The notes beneath the pieces were generated by a model. That model saw only the letters and a list, made by a program, of their open reading frames with translations, made no database searches and was not told the origin of the DNA. Shown here in pieces: positions 8,999 through 17,622 of a stretch of DNA of 33,521 nucleotides. Both the position numbers and the translations under genes were made by a program. Positions within the stretch are counted from its first letter, which is position 1. Every line of letters starts with the position of its first letter. The DNA comes from Chloroflexota bacterium. GTDB lineage: Bacteria; Chloroflexota; Anaerolineae; J102. The stretch covers positions 5,915 to 39,435 of the forward strand of contig JAADGC010000106.1 of assembly GCA_013152585.1 (NCBI GenBank). The letters run 5' to 3'.

Positions 8999-9025
8999 CC
9001 ACAGGTCTGCGATCTGTGGTTTTTT
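8999..9025 (+). terminator. Rho-independent terminator inside the pan leader (attenuator candidate)
   Basis: CCACAGGT pairs with ATCTGTGG (8 bp, one G-U) around the loop CTGCG, followed by six T (9020-9025). It lies between the pan promoter and the first pan ORF, with no upstream plus-strand gene to terminate. A second hairpin (TTCGCTCGG paired with CCGAG..GCGAA, about 8945-8977) lies just before it. This is the geometry of transcription attenuation; the signal sensed is not visible. Confidence 0.55.
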
Positions 9026-9064
9026 CTATGCCCAAAATCCCCCCTTCTCTCCACCTACCACATC

Positions 9065-9202
9065 ATGACATCACGCATCCTCTTCAAAAGCAAAATACAT
9101 CGCCCTACGGTTAGCGACGCCGACTTGCACGACATCGGTTCGATCACGATTGATGAAGACCTGATGGAAGCTGCCGACATCGTGGCCACCCCCATCCCAT
9201 GA
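9065..9202 (+). pseudogene. panD: Truncated aspartate 1-decarboxylase (panD fragment)
   Basis: A 45-codon ORF matches the N-terminus of PanD, which makes beta-alanine from aspartate through a self-generated pyruvoyl group. Conserved positions present are K10, H12, the DADLH segment at 18-22, the Gly25-Ser26 self-cleavage site and [11 protein letters not shown]. PanD is normally about 115-130 residues. Everything after residue 40, including the Arg/Thr/Tyr catalytic segment, is gone and is not found in the other frames. The TGA overlaps the ATG of the next gene (ATGA), so the fragment may remain useful as a coupling leader. There is no Shine-Dalgarno before the ATG. It looks like a deletion remnant, not a working enzyme. 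Confidence 0.8.
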
Positions 9203-10095
9203 CCGCCCCCAAACTGCCCCGGCTCGGCATTATCGGCGCAGGTCGGGTTGGTCAGACGCTGGGAATAGCCGCCTACCGCGCGGGCTACAGCATTGGCGCT
9301 GTGTATAATCGTAGCGCCGCCAGGGCCCGGGCCCTGGCCACACGCACGCAAGCCATCGTCGCGCCTGACATCCCCAGCCTCGTTGCTGACGCCGATCTCG
9401 TGTTGATCGCCGTCCCCGACGACGCCATCGCTGCCGTCGATGCCGCCGGCGCCGCCGCCTGGCGCCCGGAAATGGGCGTCGTTCATCATTCCGGCCTCCA
9501 TCCCGCCTCCATCTTACAGCACGCGGCCGCCGCCGGTGCCCTCACCGGCACCCTGCACCCCCTGCAGAGCATCAGCGACACCAGCACCGGCATCGAACGG
9601 CTGCCGGGCACGTATTTCGGCCTCAGTGGACATCCCAGCCTCATGCCTGTCTTGCAGCAATTGGTACATGATCTGGGCGGGCATTCCCTGATCATACCCG
9701 ACGAGGCCAAAGCCCTCTATCATGCCGCGGCCGTGTTCGCCAGCAACTACCTTGTCACCTGTTTTGCCCAGGCCGTGCACATTTTTGCAGCACTCGGCAT
9801 CGACCAACCCCAGGCCGTGCAGGCACTGTTGCCGCTGGCCCGTGGCGCTGTCGCCAATCTCGACCAGCCAGGTCTACCCCAGGCGCTGACCGGGCCCCTC
9901 AGCCGGGGCGATGTCGGCACCCTTGTTTCTCATCAACAGGCGCTGACGCAGCAGCTTCCGCAACTACTGCCCCTGTATCAAGCATTGGCGCAGGCCAGTA
10001 TGCCCCTGGTCGCCGACCAGCAACAACTCAGCCCTGAAAGTATCGCTCTTCTGACCCGGACGCTCAGCAATTCCCACCCCCAGACAAATTCATAG
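9199..10095 (+). CDS. panG: Rossmann-like DUF2520 protein, probable PanG-type ketopantoate reductase
   Basis: A 298-residue protein. The N-terminal NAD(P)-binding fold carries [13 protein letters not shown] (GxGxxG, residues 10-22), VYNRSAAR and [14 protein letters not shown]. The C-terminal helical domain has the DUF2520 hallmarks [24 protein letters not shown] and [15 protein letters not shown]2520 proteins next to panB and panC include PanG, which reduces 2-dehydropantoate to pantoate as an alternative to PanE or IlvC. The position between a panD remnant and panB-panC, with no panE here, supports that role. ATG 9199 overlaps the panD-fragment stop by 4 bp. Other DUF2520 members have unknown roles, so the function is inferred from context. 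Confidence 0.78.
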   Translation: MTAPKLPRLGIIGAGRVGQTLGIAAYRAGYSIGAVYNRSAARARALATRTQAIVAPDIPSLVADADLVLIAVPDDAIAAVDAAGAAAWRPEMGVVHHSGLHPASILQHAAAAGALTGTLHPLQSISDTSTGIERLPGTYFGLSGHPSLMPVLQQLVHDLGGHSLIIPDEAKALYHAAAVFASNYLVTCFAQAVHIFAALGIDQPQAVQALLPLARGAVANLDQPGLPQALTGPLSRGDVGTLVSHQQALTQQLPQLLPLYQALAQASMPLVADQQQLSPESIALLTRTLSNSHPQTNS

Positions 10096-10142
10096 CAAAA
10101 ACCCCCTCAGGAACCACACGTCTCTTATTGATGGAGATTCCC

Positions 10143-10979
<837 letters not shown>

Positions 10980-10987
10980 AATCCATC

Positions 10988-11854
10988 ATGCAAATCATCT
11001 CCACCGTATCCGCCATGCAAGCACTTCGCCGCAACCTGACCTCGAGCATCGGCCTGGTGCCCACCATGGGCTATCTGCACGAAGGGCACCTGTCGCTGGT
11101 TCGCCGGGCTCGCTGCGAAAACGACATCGTCATCGTCAGCATCTTCGTCAATCCCAGCCAATTCGGCCCCAACGAAGACCTCGGCACCTACCCCCGCGAT
11201 CTCGAACACGATCTTGCTCTCTTGCGCGAGGCACAGGTCGACTATGTCTTTGCTCCCTCGAACGACGAACTCTACCCGCCCCGTTACCAAACCTGGGTCG
11301 AGCTCAGCGAACTGCCCCAACAACTGGAAGGCGCCCGGCGGCCAGGGCACTTCCGCGGCGTCACCACCATCGTCAGCAAGCTCTTTCATCTCACACGCCC
11401 CACGCGTGCCTACTTTGGCCAGAAAGATGCCCAGCAAGCATTGATCCTGCGGCGCATGGTGGCCGATCTCAACTTCGCTTTGCAGATGATCATTTGCCCC
11501 ACGGTGCGCGAGGCGCATGGACTGGCCATGAGCTCGCGCAACAACTATCTCAGCGCCGAGGAGCGGCAGGGCGCGGGTGTGCTGTATCAGGCGTTGCAGG
11601 CGGCGCAAAGCGCCTACGATGCCGGTGAACGGTGCGCCGAGCGCCTGCGGGAGATCATGCGCGATGTGCTGGCCCAGGAACCGCTGGCCCGGCCCGAATA
11701 TATCAGCGCTGCCGATCTCGAGACCCTGACCGAAATCCCGGGTCTCATCACCGGCCCCGCACTGCTCTCATTGGCCGTACCCTTTGCCGGCAAAGCCCGG
11801 CTCATCGACAACATCTGGCTGGGAACCAGCCCCGATACCTTGCCCGCACTGTAA
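10988..11854 (+). CDS. panC: Pantothenate synthetase (pantoate-beta-alanine ligase)
   Basis: A 288-residue ligase that joins pantoate and beta-alanine using ATP to give pantothenate. Visible are PTMGYLHEGHLSLV with the HxGH nucleotide site (H31, H34), FVNPSQFGPNEDLGTYPR, RGVTTIVSKLF, YFGQKDAQQALILRRM and the KMSKS-like SSRNNYLS. The upstream open frame (from 10592) is a shadow of panB; ATG 10988 starts MQIISTVSAM, the normal start, 8 bp after the panB stop. It needs beta-alanine, yet the local panD is broken, so beta-alanine must come from elsewhere in the cell or its surroundings. Confidence 0.97.
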   Translation: MQIISTVSAMQALRRNLTSSIGLVPTMGYLHEGHLSLVRRARCENDIVIVSIFVNPSQFGPNEDLGTYPRDLEHDLALLREAQVDYVFAPSNDELYPPRYQTWVELSELPQQLEGARRPGHFRGVTTIVSKLFHLTRPTRAYFGQKDAQQALILRRMVADLNFALQMIICPTVREAHGLAMSSRNNYLSAEERQGAGVLYQALQAAQSAYDAGERCAERLREIMRDVLAQEPLARPEYISAADLETLTEIPGLITGPALLSLAVPFAGKARLIDNIWLGTSPDTLPAL

Positions 11855-11905
11855 ATCGAATTCGCAGCCCGTCTGACCACTGATCCCTTACTCTCCACTT
11901 CTTCC

Positions 11906-13675
11906 CTACAGCCACTGCGTCAAATCGGCAGTGCTCTCCAACACCAGATCGGCCGACTCGAGGTCGCGGCGGCTACCAAAACCACACAACACCCCGGCGG
12001 TTCGCGCCCCGGCAGCGCGGGCGGCATAAATATCTACCGTGGTATCCCCCACCATCACACATTGCTCAGGCGCCAGACCCAGCCCTGCCGCTGCGGTCAA
12101 CACCGGCTCGGGATGTGGCTTCAAGCGCCGTACGTCATCGGCGGTGATCACCAGTTCGAACATCCCGTCCAGGCCTGTGCTCTGCAGAAAATGTTCTGTG
12201 CTGGCGCGGCCACGGGAGGTGACGAGGGCCAGGCGATAATCTTGGCGCAAGGTGGTCAGCATCTCGGCTACACCGGGGATCAACACCATGTCGGTAGGCG
12301 ATTTTAGCCCCAACATGGTTTGTAACCAGCGGTTCAGGCGCAAGGCCTCATCATCGAGACTCAGCCGGTCAAATTGCGTCAACAGCCAGTTGATCGGACC
12401 TTCGGCCAGCATCAGCCAGTGCCGCAAAAAGGGAATCGCATCCCGGTGGGGAAACAACCGCTGGAGGGGTCCCAGGCGCCGGGCCCATCGCTGTAGCATG
12501 GCATCATCGGTATCAATCAGCGTACCGTCCAGATCAAAAAGCACTGCTGCCACGGGTTGCCCGCGGATCGTGCCCCTCCAGGCCAGGCCCACTGTATCGC
12601 TCTCATCCTTCTCTGCAAAGGGCTCCATATCCAACAACTTACGATAAACGTAGCCCCCAAACAAGCGCACCGAAGCCATGACCGGTGCGGCGATCAACAC
12701 CCCCATCAGGCCGATTTGGCTGGCGCCGATGATCGTGCCGGCAAAGACCACGGCCGGATGCAGACGCACACGACGGCCCACAATACGCGGCAACAAATAA
12801 ATCTGCTCGAACTGAAAAACAATGATGTAAACAATGGCCACAACCACGGCCATAATTAACGGGTTCAGGGGCAACCACGAAGAACCAAACACCAGTGCCA
12901 CCAACACGCCTACCATCGCTGCCAGCACCGGGCCAATCGTGGGCACAAATTCCATCAGACCCGAAATCAGCGCTAACAACAAAACATTCGGCAGCCCCAA
13001 AATCCACATACTCACCCCCACCAGGGCGCCCACCGCCACGCCCAGCACAATTTCCCCGCGGAAGAAACTGCCCCAGATGCTTCCCATCTCATGCAGCAAC
13101 TGCCCCACCTCGTTTCGATACGTGGGGGGAATATGGCCAAACATCCATCCTTCCAGACGGTAGCTATCCTTGAGCAGCCAAAACATCAACACCACAATGT
13201 ACACGGCCCAATACAGGCTGATGGCCAGCCCCGACGCGAATTGTAAGGCTCCTGTGGCCAACGGCGCCAGCATGGCCTGAAACTCCTGCTGAAACTGCTG
13301 GATGAGATCGGCAAAGCTGAGTGTAATCGGCCCCAGATGCAAGGATTGCCCTGCTACATTTTGCAAGAACGGCAAAAAACTGGTGATATCCAGATCGATG
13401 TTGGATATAATCGCCACCAGGCTGGGTGTGATGATTACGGGGGCCAACGCCAGCAACAAGACGGCGATGATGATGATCACGATCACAGCCAGCCCTCGCG
13501 GCCAACCCACCCGACGGCAGAGCCAGTTGGTGGGTGGGTTGAGTAAATAGGCCAGGATAACGGCAATCAAGGTGGGGGCTATCGCCTGGCTGAAGCTGAA
13601 TAACAACCAGATGCTGACCACCACACCGAACACGAGCACCATCCATTTTGTGATAGCCGACCAGCGTGTGTTCAT
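11906..13675 (-). CDS. AI-2E-family transporter fused to a HAD phosphatase
   Basis: A 589-residue fusion. Residues 1 to about 350 form an AI-2E-type permease (DUF20/PerM) with about eight membrane segments, FVPTIGPVLAAMVG-type helices and the typical ending RLHPAVVFAGTIIGASQIGLMGVLIAAP. After a linker of about 25 residues comes a complete HAD hydrolase. It has VLFDLDGTLIDTDD (nucleophile Asp381), VTSRGRAS, RRLKPHPEPVLTAAAGL and VMVGDTTVDIYAARAAG, resembling phosphoglycolate-phosphatase-like enzymes. The frame is continuous with no sign of a frameshift. I start at ATG 13675, 33 bp past the lepB stop; an upstream TTG start would overlap lepB. The substrate of either half is unknown. Confidence 0.87.
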   Translation of the reverse strand: MNTRWSAITKWMVLVFGVVVSIWLLFSFSQAIAPTLIAVILAYLLNPPTNWLCRRVGWPRGLAVIVIIIIAVLLLALAPVIITPSLVAIISNIDLDITSFLPFLQNVAGQSLHLGPITLSFADLIQQFQQEFQAMLAPLATGALQFASGLAISLYWAVYIVVLMFWLLKDSYRLEGWMFGHIPPTYRNEVGQLLHEMGSIWGSFFRGEIVLGVAVGALVGVSMWILGLPNVLLLALISGLMEFVPTIGPVLAAMVGVLVALVFGSSWLPLNPLIMAVVVAIVYIIVFQFEQIYLLPRIVGRRVRLHPAVVFAGTIIGASQIGLMGVLIAAPVMASVRLFGGYVYRKLLDMEPFAEKDESDTVGLAWRGTIRGQPVAAVLFDLDGTLIDTDDAMLQRWARRLGPLQRLFPHRDAIPFLRHWLMLAEGPINWLLTQFDRLSLDDEALRLNRWLQTMLGLKSPTDMVLIPGVAEMLTTLRQDYRLALVTSRGRASTEHFLQSTGLDGMFELVITADDVRRLKPHPEPVLTAAAGLGLAPEQCVMVGDTTVDIYAARAAGARTAGVLCGFGSRRDLESADLVLESTADLTQWL

Positions 13676-13707
13676 GATTGCCTGATCATGTTCTACAGAA
13701 GAGGAGC

Positions 13708-14391
13708 TCAGTGCATAAGACTGAAATCGGATAAAGGCCAATAGCGCAGCCAGGCGCGGCCAACCACATCCTTGATGGCGACGGGACCAAATGAACGCGA
13801 GTCATTGGAATTGTTGCGATTATCACCCATCACAAAGATGGTGTCCTTGGGGATGATCGTGGGCGGATATTGCCCGCGCATGGTTTTATCGAGATAGGGC
13901 TCAGAGAGCGGTACATCGTTGATGAATACCTTGCCATCTCGTACTTCGACTTTCTCACCCGGAAGCCCAATCACGCGTTTGATGAGCATTTCTTTGCCAA
14001 AGCCATCTACACGCACGACGACGATATCGTCCCGCTGGGGGGGATGAAAGTGATAGGATAACTTTTCGATGATCAAACGCTGATGGCCGTACAATGTGGG
14101 TTCCATGCTGTAGCCTTCGACGCGGGTGGCCTGGGCCAAAAACAGATGGATGAGCACGGCGATGAAAATGGCGGGCAAGATAGTCCCGAACATCTCGCCC
14201 ATCAGTTGCCCGGCCACAGAGGGGGATGTCTGGACCTGGGGCAGTGGACGCACGGGGCGGGCCGGCGAGGGGATGAGGCTATAGCTTTGCGGTTGGTCTT
14301 CCGGCCGAATGATGCGGGCATCGGGAGACAGGGTGCCGCGGGGATGATGCGGCTGCGAGATGATGGTTGGTGAATGACTTTCTTCGTTCAT
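13708..14391 (-). CDS. lepB: Signal peptidase I
   Basis: A 227-residue membrane serine protease that removes signal peptides from exported proteins. It has an unusually long proline-rich cytoplasmic N-terminus of about 65 residues, then a single membrane helix at about 67-87. The catalytic Ser95 lies in VEGYSMEPTL and the Lys138 base in EMLIKRVIGLPGE, followed by the conserved FVMGDNRNNSNDSRSFGPV. Three in-frame starts exist (GTG 14463, ATG 14400, ATG 14391). I choose 14391 because a promoter TTGACC-17-TACCAT ends seven bases before it, so ATG 14400 would lie upstream of the transcript start. The permease-HAD gene follows after 33 bp. Confidence 0.92.
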   Translation of the reverse strand: MNEESHSPTIISQPHHPRGTLSPDARIIRPEDQPQSYSLIPSPARPVRPLPQVQTSPSVAGQLMGEMFGTILPAIFIAVLIHLFLAQATRVEGYSMEPTLYGHQRLIIEKLSYHFHPPQRDDIVVVRVDGFGKEMLIKRVIGLPGEKVEVRDGKVFINDVPLSEPYLDKTMRGQYPPTIIPKDTIFVMGDNRNNSNDSRSFGPVAIKDVVGRAWLRYWPLSDFSLMH

Positions 14392-14396
14392 AACAG

Positions 14397-14425
14397 ACAT
14401 GGTATCGAAGTTCGGCTTCGAGGTC
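14397..14425 (-). promoter_or_regulatory. Promoter giving a leaderless lepB transcript
   Basis: On the minus strand TTGACC is followed by 17 bases (which form a TCGAAG/CTTCGA inverted repeat) and TACCAT, then seven bases to ATG 14391. Transcription would begin at or within a base or two of the start codon. Confidence 0.5.
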
Positions 14426-14525
14426 AAAACGGACGAGCCTGCGTCAGCGGCCGGTGGCGTCACCTGGCTTTGGCGATGATGCTATCGCGGAAATGGGGCC
14501 AAAGGGCAGGAATCGAGTGAATGGT

Positions 14526-14560
14526 AAAAAGAACGCGGCCGTGCGCAGGGCACGACCGCG
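14526..14560 (-). terminator. Rho-independent terminator of pnp
   Basis: On the minus strand an 11-bp stem (CGCGGTCGTGC / GCACGGCCGCG, one G-U) with loop CCTGC is followed by TTCTTTTT. It starts 16 bp after the pnp stop. Confidence 0.85.
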
Positions 14561-14576
14561 TGTGCAAACGTTGGGG

Positions 14577-16787
14577 TTAGCGACGAGAGCGATGACCACC
14601 GCGCGAGTTGCGGTCACGGCTGTCGCGGCCACCGCGGCGTCCTCCCGAACCACGACGATCTCGGGCTGCTGCCTCTTCGGCCGTCCAGTTTTCGAGCACG
14701 GCCTGACGGCTGAGCCGAATCTTGCCGGAACCTTCTTCGATGGAGATGACCATTACCATGATTTCGTCGTCCAGCTTGACCACATCTTCGACGCTGTCGA
14801 CACGATAGTCGGCCAGTTGCGAGATGTGTACCATGCCGTCCATGCCGGGAAGAATCTCGACGAAAGCGCCGTAGGGTTCGATGCGATTGACGCGTCCGGT
14901 GTAGATTTGTCCGACCTGGGCATCCTGAGTCATGCCCTCGATCTCCTCGACCGCTTTTTCCGCCGTGACGCCCCCGGCCACGTAGACGGTACCGTCCTCT
15001 TCGATGTCGATTTTGACTTCGTAGTCGGCCTGCAACTTGCGGATGGTTTTACCGCCAGGGCCAATCACCTTGCCAATCTTTTCGGGATTGATGTGCAGGG
15101 TGAGAATGCGGGGGGCATACTCGGACAGGTCTTCGCGGGCGTCGGGCAAAACCGCCAGCATTTTGTCCAAGATGAACAGACGCCCCGTGCGAGCCTGTTC
15201 CAGGGCGGCGGAGAGCAATTCGTAGCTGATCCCATTGATCTTGATGTCCATCTGCAGGGCGGTGATGCCGGCTGCTGTGCCGGCGACCTTGAAGTCCATA
15301 TCCCCCAGGTGATCTTCCATCCCCTGAATGTCAGACAGGACGACATAGCGGCTGTCAGACTGGGTGACGTCCCCTTCGCTGATCAGGCCCATGGCAATGC
15401 CCGCCACGGGGGCAGAGATAGGCACACCGGCATCCATCAGGGACAGGGTGCTGCCACAGACGGAAGCCATCGAGGTGGAACCGTTGGAAGCCAGGGATTC
15501 GGAGACGAGCCGCAGGGTGTAGGGAAATTCACTTTGCGAGGGGATCACCGGTTCCAGCGCCCGTTCGGCCAGAGCACCATGCCCAATCTCGCGGCGTTTG
15601 GGGCCGCGCATGGGCCAGGTTTCGCCGGTGGAGAAGGGCGGGAAGTTGTAGTGATGGATGTAGCGCTTGGTATCCTCGGGAGAGAGGTTGTCGAGGGTTT
15701 GAGCGTCGCGCGGGGTGCCCAGGGTGGCGATGGTCAGCACCTGGGTTTCGCCGCGGGTAAAGAGCCCGCTGCCATGGGTGCGCGGCAGAATATCGACAGC
15801 ACAGGAGATGGGACGGATTGTCTTGGAATCACGACCATCCGGACGGACATTGCGGTCGAGGATGCTGCTGCGAACCTTGACTTTGACAATATTCCCAAAG
15901 GCGGTGCGTAATTCATGGGCGTCGTAGGTTTCGCCCAGCGTCTCCATCATTTCGGTACGGATGGTGGCAAAGGCGGCGCTGAGAGCTTCTTTTCCCAGGC
16001 CGGAAGCAACCGCTTCTTCGACGCGGGTGCTGGCAAATTCGGTGGCGGCGGCGACCGCGGCGGCATCGGGCAAAGCGACGGTGAAACTCACCTTGGGCTT
16101 GCCCAATTGCTCCCGCATTTGATTCTGTAATTCGATGATAGGCTGCATGGCCTCATGGCCGATGCGTAGCCCTTCCAGCATCATGGCTTCGGGGAGCTCG
16201 CTGGCTCCGGCTTCGACCATGAGGATGCCGTCGGCTGTGCCGGCCAACCGCAGATCGAGGAGGCTGGTTTCGATTTCGGCAAAGGTGGGATTGATGACAA
16301 AATGATCATCGATGTAGCCCACACGCACGGCCCCGACAGGGCCACCCCAGGGCACATCAGAAATGGTGAGTGCGGCAGAGGCCGCGTTAATGGCCAGGAC
16401 GTCAAGAGGATTTTCTCCGTCAGCGCTGAGTGCGGTGCAAATGATCTGCACGTCGTTACGGAAGCCCTTGGGGAAAAGGGGGCGTAAAGGACGATCTGTG
16501 AGACGGGCGGTGAGGATCGCCTGTGTAGTGGGGCGACCTTCGCGGCGGAAAAAGCTGCCGGGGATGCGCCCCGCGGCATAGAGACGTTCTTCGAAATCGA
16601 CGCTGAGGGGAAAGAAATCAATCCCTTCGCGGGGGCTCGAGGAAGCCGTTGCGGTCGCCAGGATGACGACTCCTTCCAATTGGATAGTAACAGCCCCTCC
16701 CGCCAGTTTAGCGAGATCGCCTGTCTCCACCGCGATGACTTTATCACCGACCGTGGCTTCGAAATGGTGTTTTTGGTGGTAACTCAT
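14577..16787 (-). CDS. pnp: Polyribonucleotide nucleotidyltransferase (PNPase)
   Basis: A 736-residue phosphorolytic 3'-5' exoribonuclease, central to mRNA decay. Domains in order are RNase PH domain 1 (residues 1-230, with [29 protein letters not shown]), a helical linker, RNase PH domain 2 (about 310-540, with [13 protein letters not shown] and [21 protein letters not shown]), a KH domain ([11 protein letters not shown]) and an S1 domain ([20 protein letters not shown]). The tail is rich in Arg, Gly and Ser ([17 protein letters not shown]), as in many PNPases. ATG 16787 has GAGG seven bases upstream. A promoter candidate lies at 16833-16862 and a strong terminator follows. rpsO lies directly upstream, the usual pairing. 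Confidence 0.98.
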   Translation of the reverse strand: MSYHQKHHFEATVGDKVIAVETGDLAKLAGGAVTIQLEGVVILATATASSSPREGIDFFPLSVDFEERLYAAGRIPGSFFRREGRPTTQAILTARLTDRPLRPLFPKGFRNDVQIICTALSADGENPLDVLAINAASAALTISDVPWGGPVGAVRVGYIDDHFVINPTFAEIETSLLDLRLAGTADGILMVEAGASELPEAMMLEGLRIGHEAMQPIIELQNQMREQLGKPKVSFTVALPDAAAVAAATEFASTRVEEAVASGLGKEALSAAFATIRTEMMETLGETYDAHELRTAFGNIVKVKVRSSILDRNVRPDGRDSKTIRPISCAVDILPRTHGSGLFTRGETQVLTIATLGTPRDAQTLDNLSPEDTKRYIHHYNFPPFSTGETWPMRGPKRREIGHGALAERALEPVIPSQSEFPYTLRLVSESLASNGSTSMASVCGSTLSLMDAGVPISAPVAGIAMGLISEGDVTQSDSRYVVLSDIQGMEDHLGDMDFKVAGTAAGITALQMDIKINGISYELLSAALEQARTGRLFILDKMLAVLPDAREDLSEYAPRILTLHINPEKIGKVIGPGGKTIRKLQADYEVKIDIEEDGTVYVAGGVTAEKAVEEIEGMTQDAQVGQIYTGRVNRIEPYGAFVEILPGMDGMVHISQLADYRVDSVEDVVKLDDEIMVMVISIEEGSGKIRLSRQAVLENWTAEEAAARDRRGSGGRRGGRDSRDRNSRGGHRSRR

Positions 16788-16832
16788 AGTTAAACCTCGT
16801 GAGAACTCCCCTCTATCCTACACCGCAGAATG

Positions 16833-16862
16833 ATCTTAGACGACTTACCGTTAAGTTTTCAA
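16833..16862 (-). promoter_or_regulatory. Candidate pnp promoter
   Basis: Minus-strand TTGAAA (16862-16857), 18-bp spacer, TAAGAT (16838-16833), placing the start about 40 nt before the pnp ATG. It allows pnp expression independent of rpsO. Confidence 0.4.
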
Positions 16863-16972
16863 TTTGGTAAGGCCAGGGACTGGGAACTGCGTCGCATTTG
16901 AATTCTGATCCCATGCGGCGCACTTTCCAATTCCTGCTCCTTGCCCATCTGGTGTTCGTTTAGAGAGGTAGC

Positions 16973-17038
16973 AAAAAAAATAGTGATAGCTTATGAAGAA
17001 GCGAGTAGACAGGAAACAAAAATCCTCCTACTCGCTTC
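16973..17038 (-). terminator. Stem-loop terminator after rpsO
   Basis: On the minus strand a perfect 11-bp stem GAAGCGAGTAG / CTACTCGCTTC (17038-17028 with 17008-16998) encloses a 19-nt loop with an inner AGGA/TCCT pairing. An eight-T run (16980-16973) follows only after a 17-nt gap, so it is a less compact terminator than that of pnp. Confidence 0.5.
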
Positions 17039-17055
17039 GTTGTGCGTGAACGCAG

Positions 17056-17325
17056 CTACTTACGCAGGCCCAGTCGCTGAATAAGCTCCTGATAGCGTTG
17101 GACATCAGTACGCTTTAGATACGCCAAGTGGCGACGCCTTTGTCCGACCAGCTTGAGCAAACCTCGACGTGAGTGCTCATCGTGCTTATGCGTATTAAGA
17201 TGGTCGATGAGCTGGTTGATGCGAATAGTTAGCAGTGCCACCTGCACTTCGGGCGAGCCGGTGTCTTGTGGGTGTAGGTGGTATTCCTCAATAATCGCCT
17301 GTTTTCGGGCGGTACTTAGAGACAC
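17056..17325 (-). CDS. rpsO: 30S ribosomal protein S15
   Basis: An 89-residue protein of normal S15 length that binds the central domain of 16S rRNA early in 30S assembly. Family residues are clear: [42 protein letters not shown] and [23 protein letters not shown]. The start is GTG at 17325, with AGGAG nine bases upstream. Its promoter at 17436-17465 leaves a leader of about 100 nt with a GCCCC/GGGGGC hairpin, a possible site for S15 autoregulation as known in other bacteria, though not demonstrated here. pnp follows after a stem-loop. Confidence 0.98.
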   Translation of the reverse strand: MSLSTARKQAIIEEYHLHPQDTGSPEVQVALLTIRINQLIDHLNTHKHDEHSRRGLLKLVGQRRRHLAYLKRTDVQRYQELIQRLGLRK

Positions 17326-17435
17326 TTAGGAACTCTCCTTTTTGGGTGCCAGACCACCGCTGGAATACCTCGGCGCATGTTCTAGCGAAGATGAAATGCC
17401 CCCATTCTGGGGCCGATCTACTTACATAGAAAGGA

Positions 17436-17465
17436 ATTATACCACTGAAACGCCCCAATTTCCAA
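17436..17465 (-). promoter_or_regulatory. rpsO promoter
   Basis: Minus-strand TTGGAA (17465-17460), 18-bp spacer, perfect TATAAT (17441-17436). The predicted start near 17429 leaves a leader of about 100 nt. Confidence 0.7.
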
Positions 17466-17587
17466 ATCACCACCGAAATGGTGAACTGGAAATGAAGGCA
17501 ATGACCCGGTTTCATCACCGGCAAGGGGGCGAGAGCGGTGCTTTTGGCGCCAAATCCTGCACTGCGGCCACACAAGCCCGCCGTGAT

Positions 17588-17616
17588 TTGACACCGGGCA
17601 TGTCAGCTATGATACT
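17588..17616 (+). promoter_or_regulatory. Promoter giving a leaderless truD transcript
   Basis: Perfect TTGACA (17588-17593), 17-bp spacer, GATACT (17611-17616), then six bases to the truD ATG at 17623. The expected transcription start coincides with the start codon. An overlapping TATGAT (17608-17613) is a better hexamer but at only 14-bp spacing. Confidence 0.55.
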
Positions 17617-17622
17617 TGGCAC

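Noticed and set aside
7699-9114. 471-codon plus-strand ORF
   Set aside because: It is antisense to mtaB and also crosses the pan promoter, terminator and panD fragment. It has no recognisable domain.
14454-15911. 485-codon plus-strand ORF
   Set aside because: It is antisense to pnp, and its composition (Gly/Asp-rich) is that of a shadow frame in GC-rich DNA.
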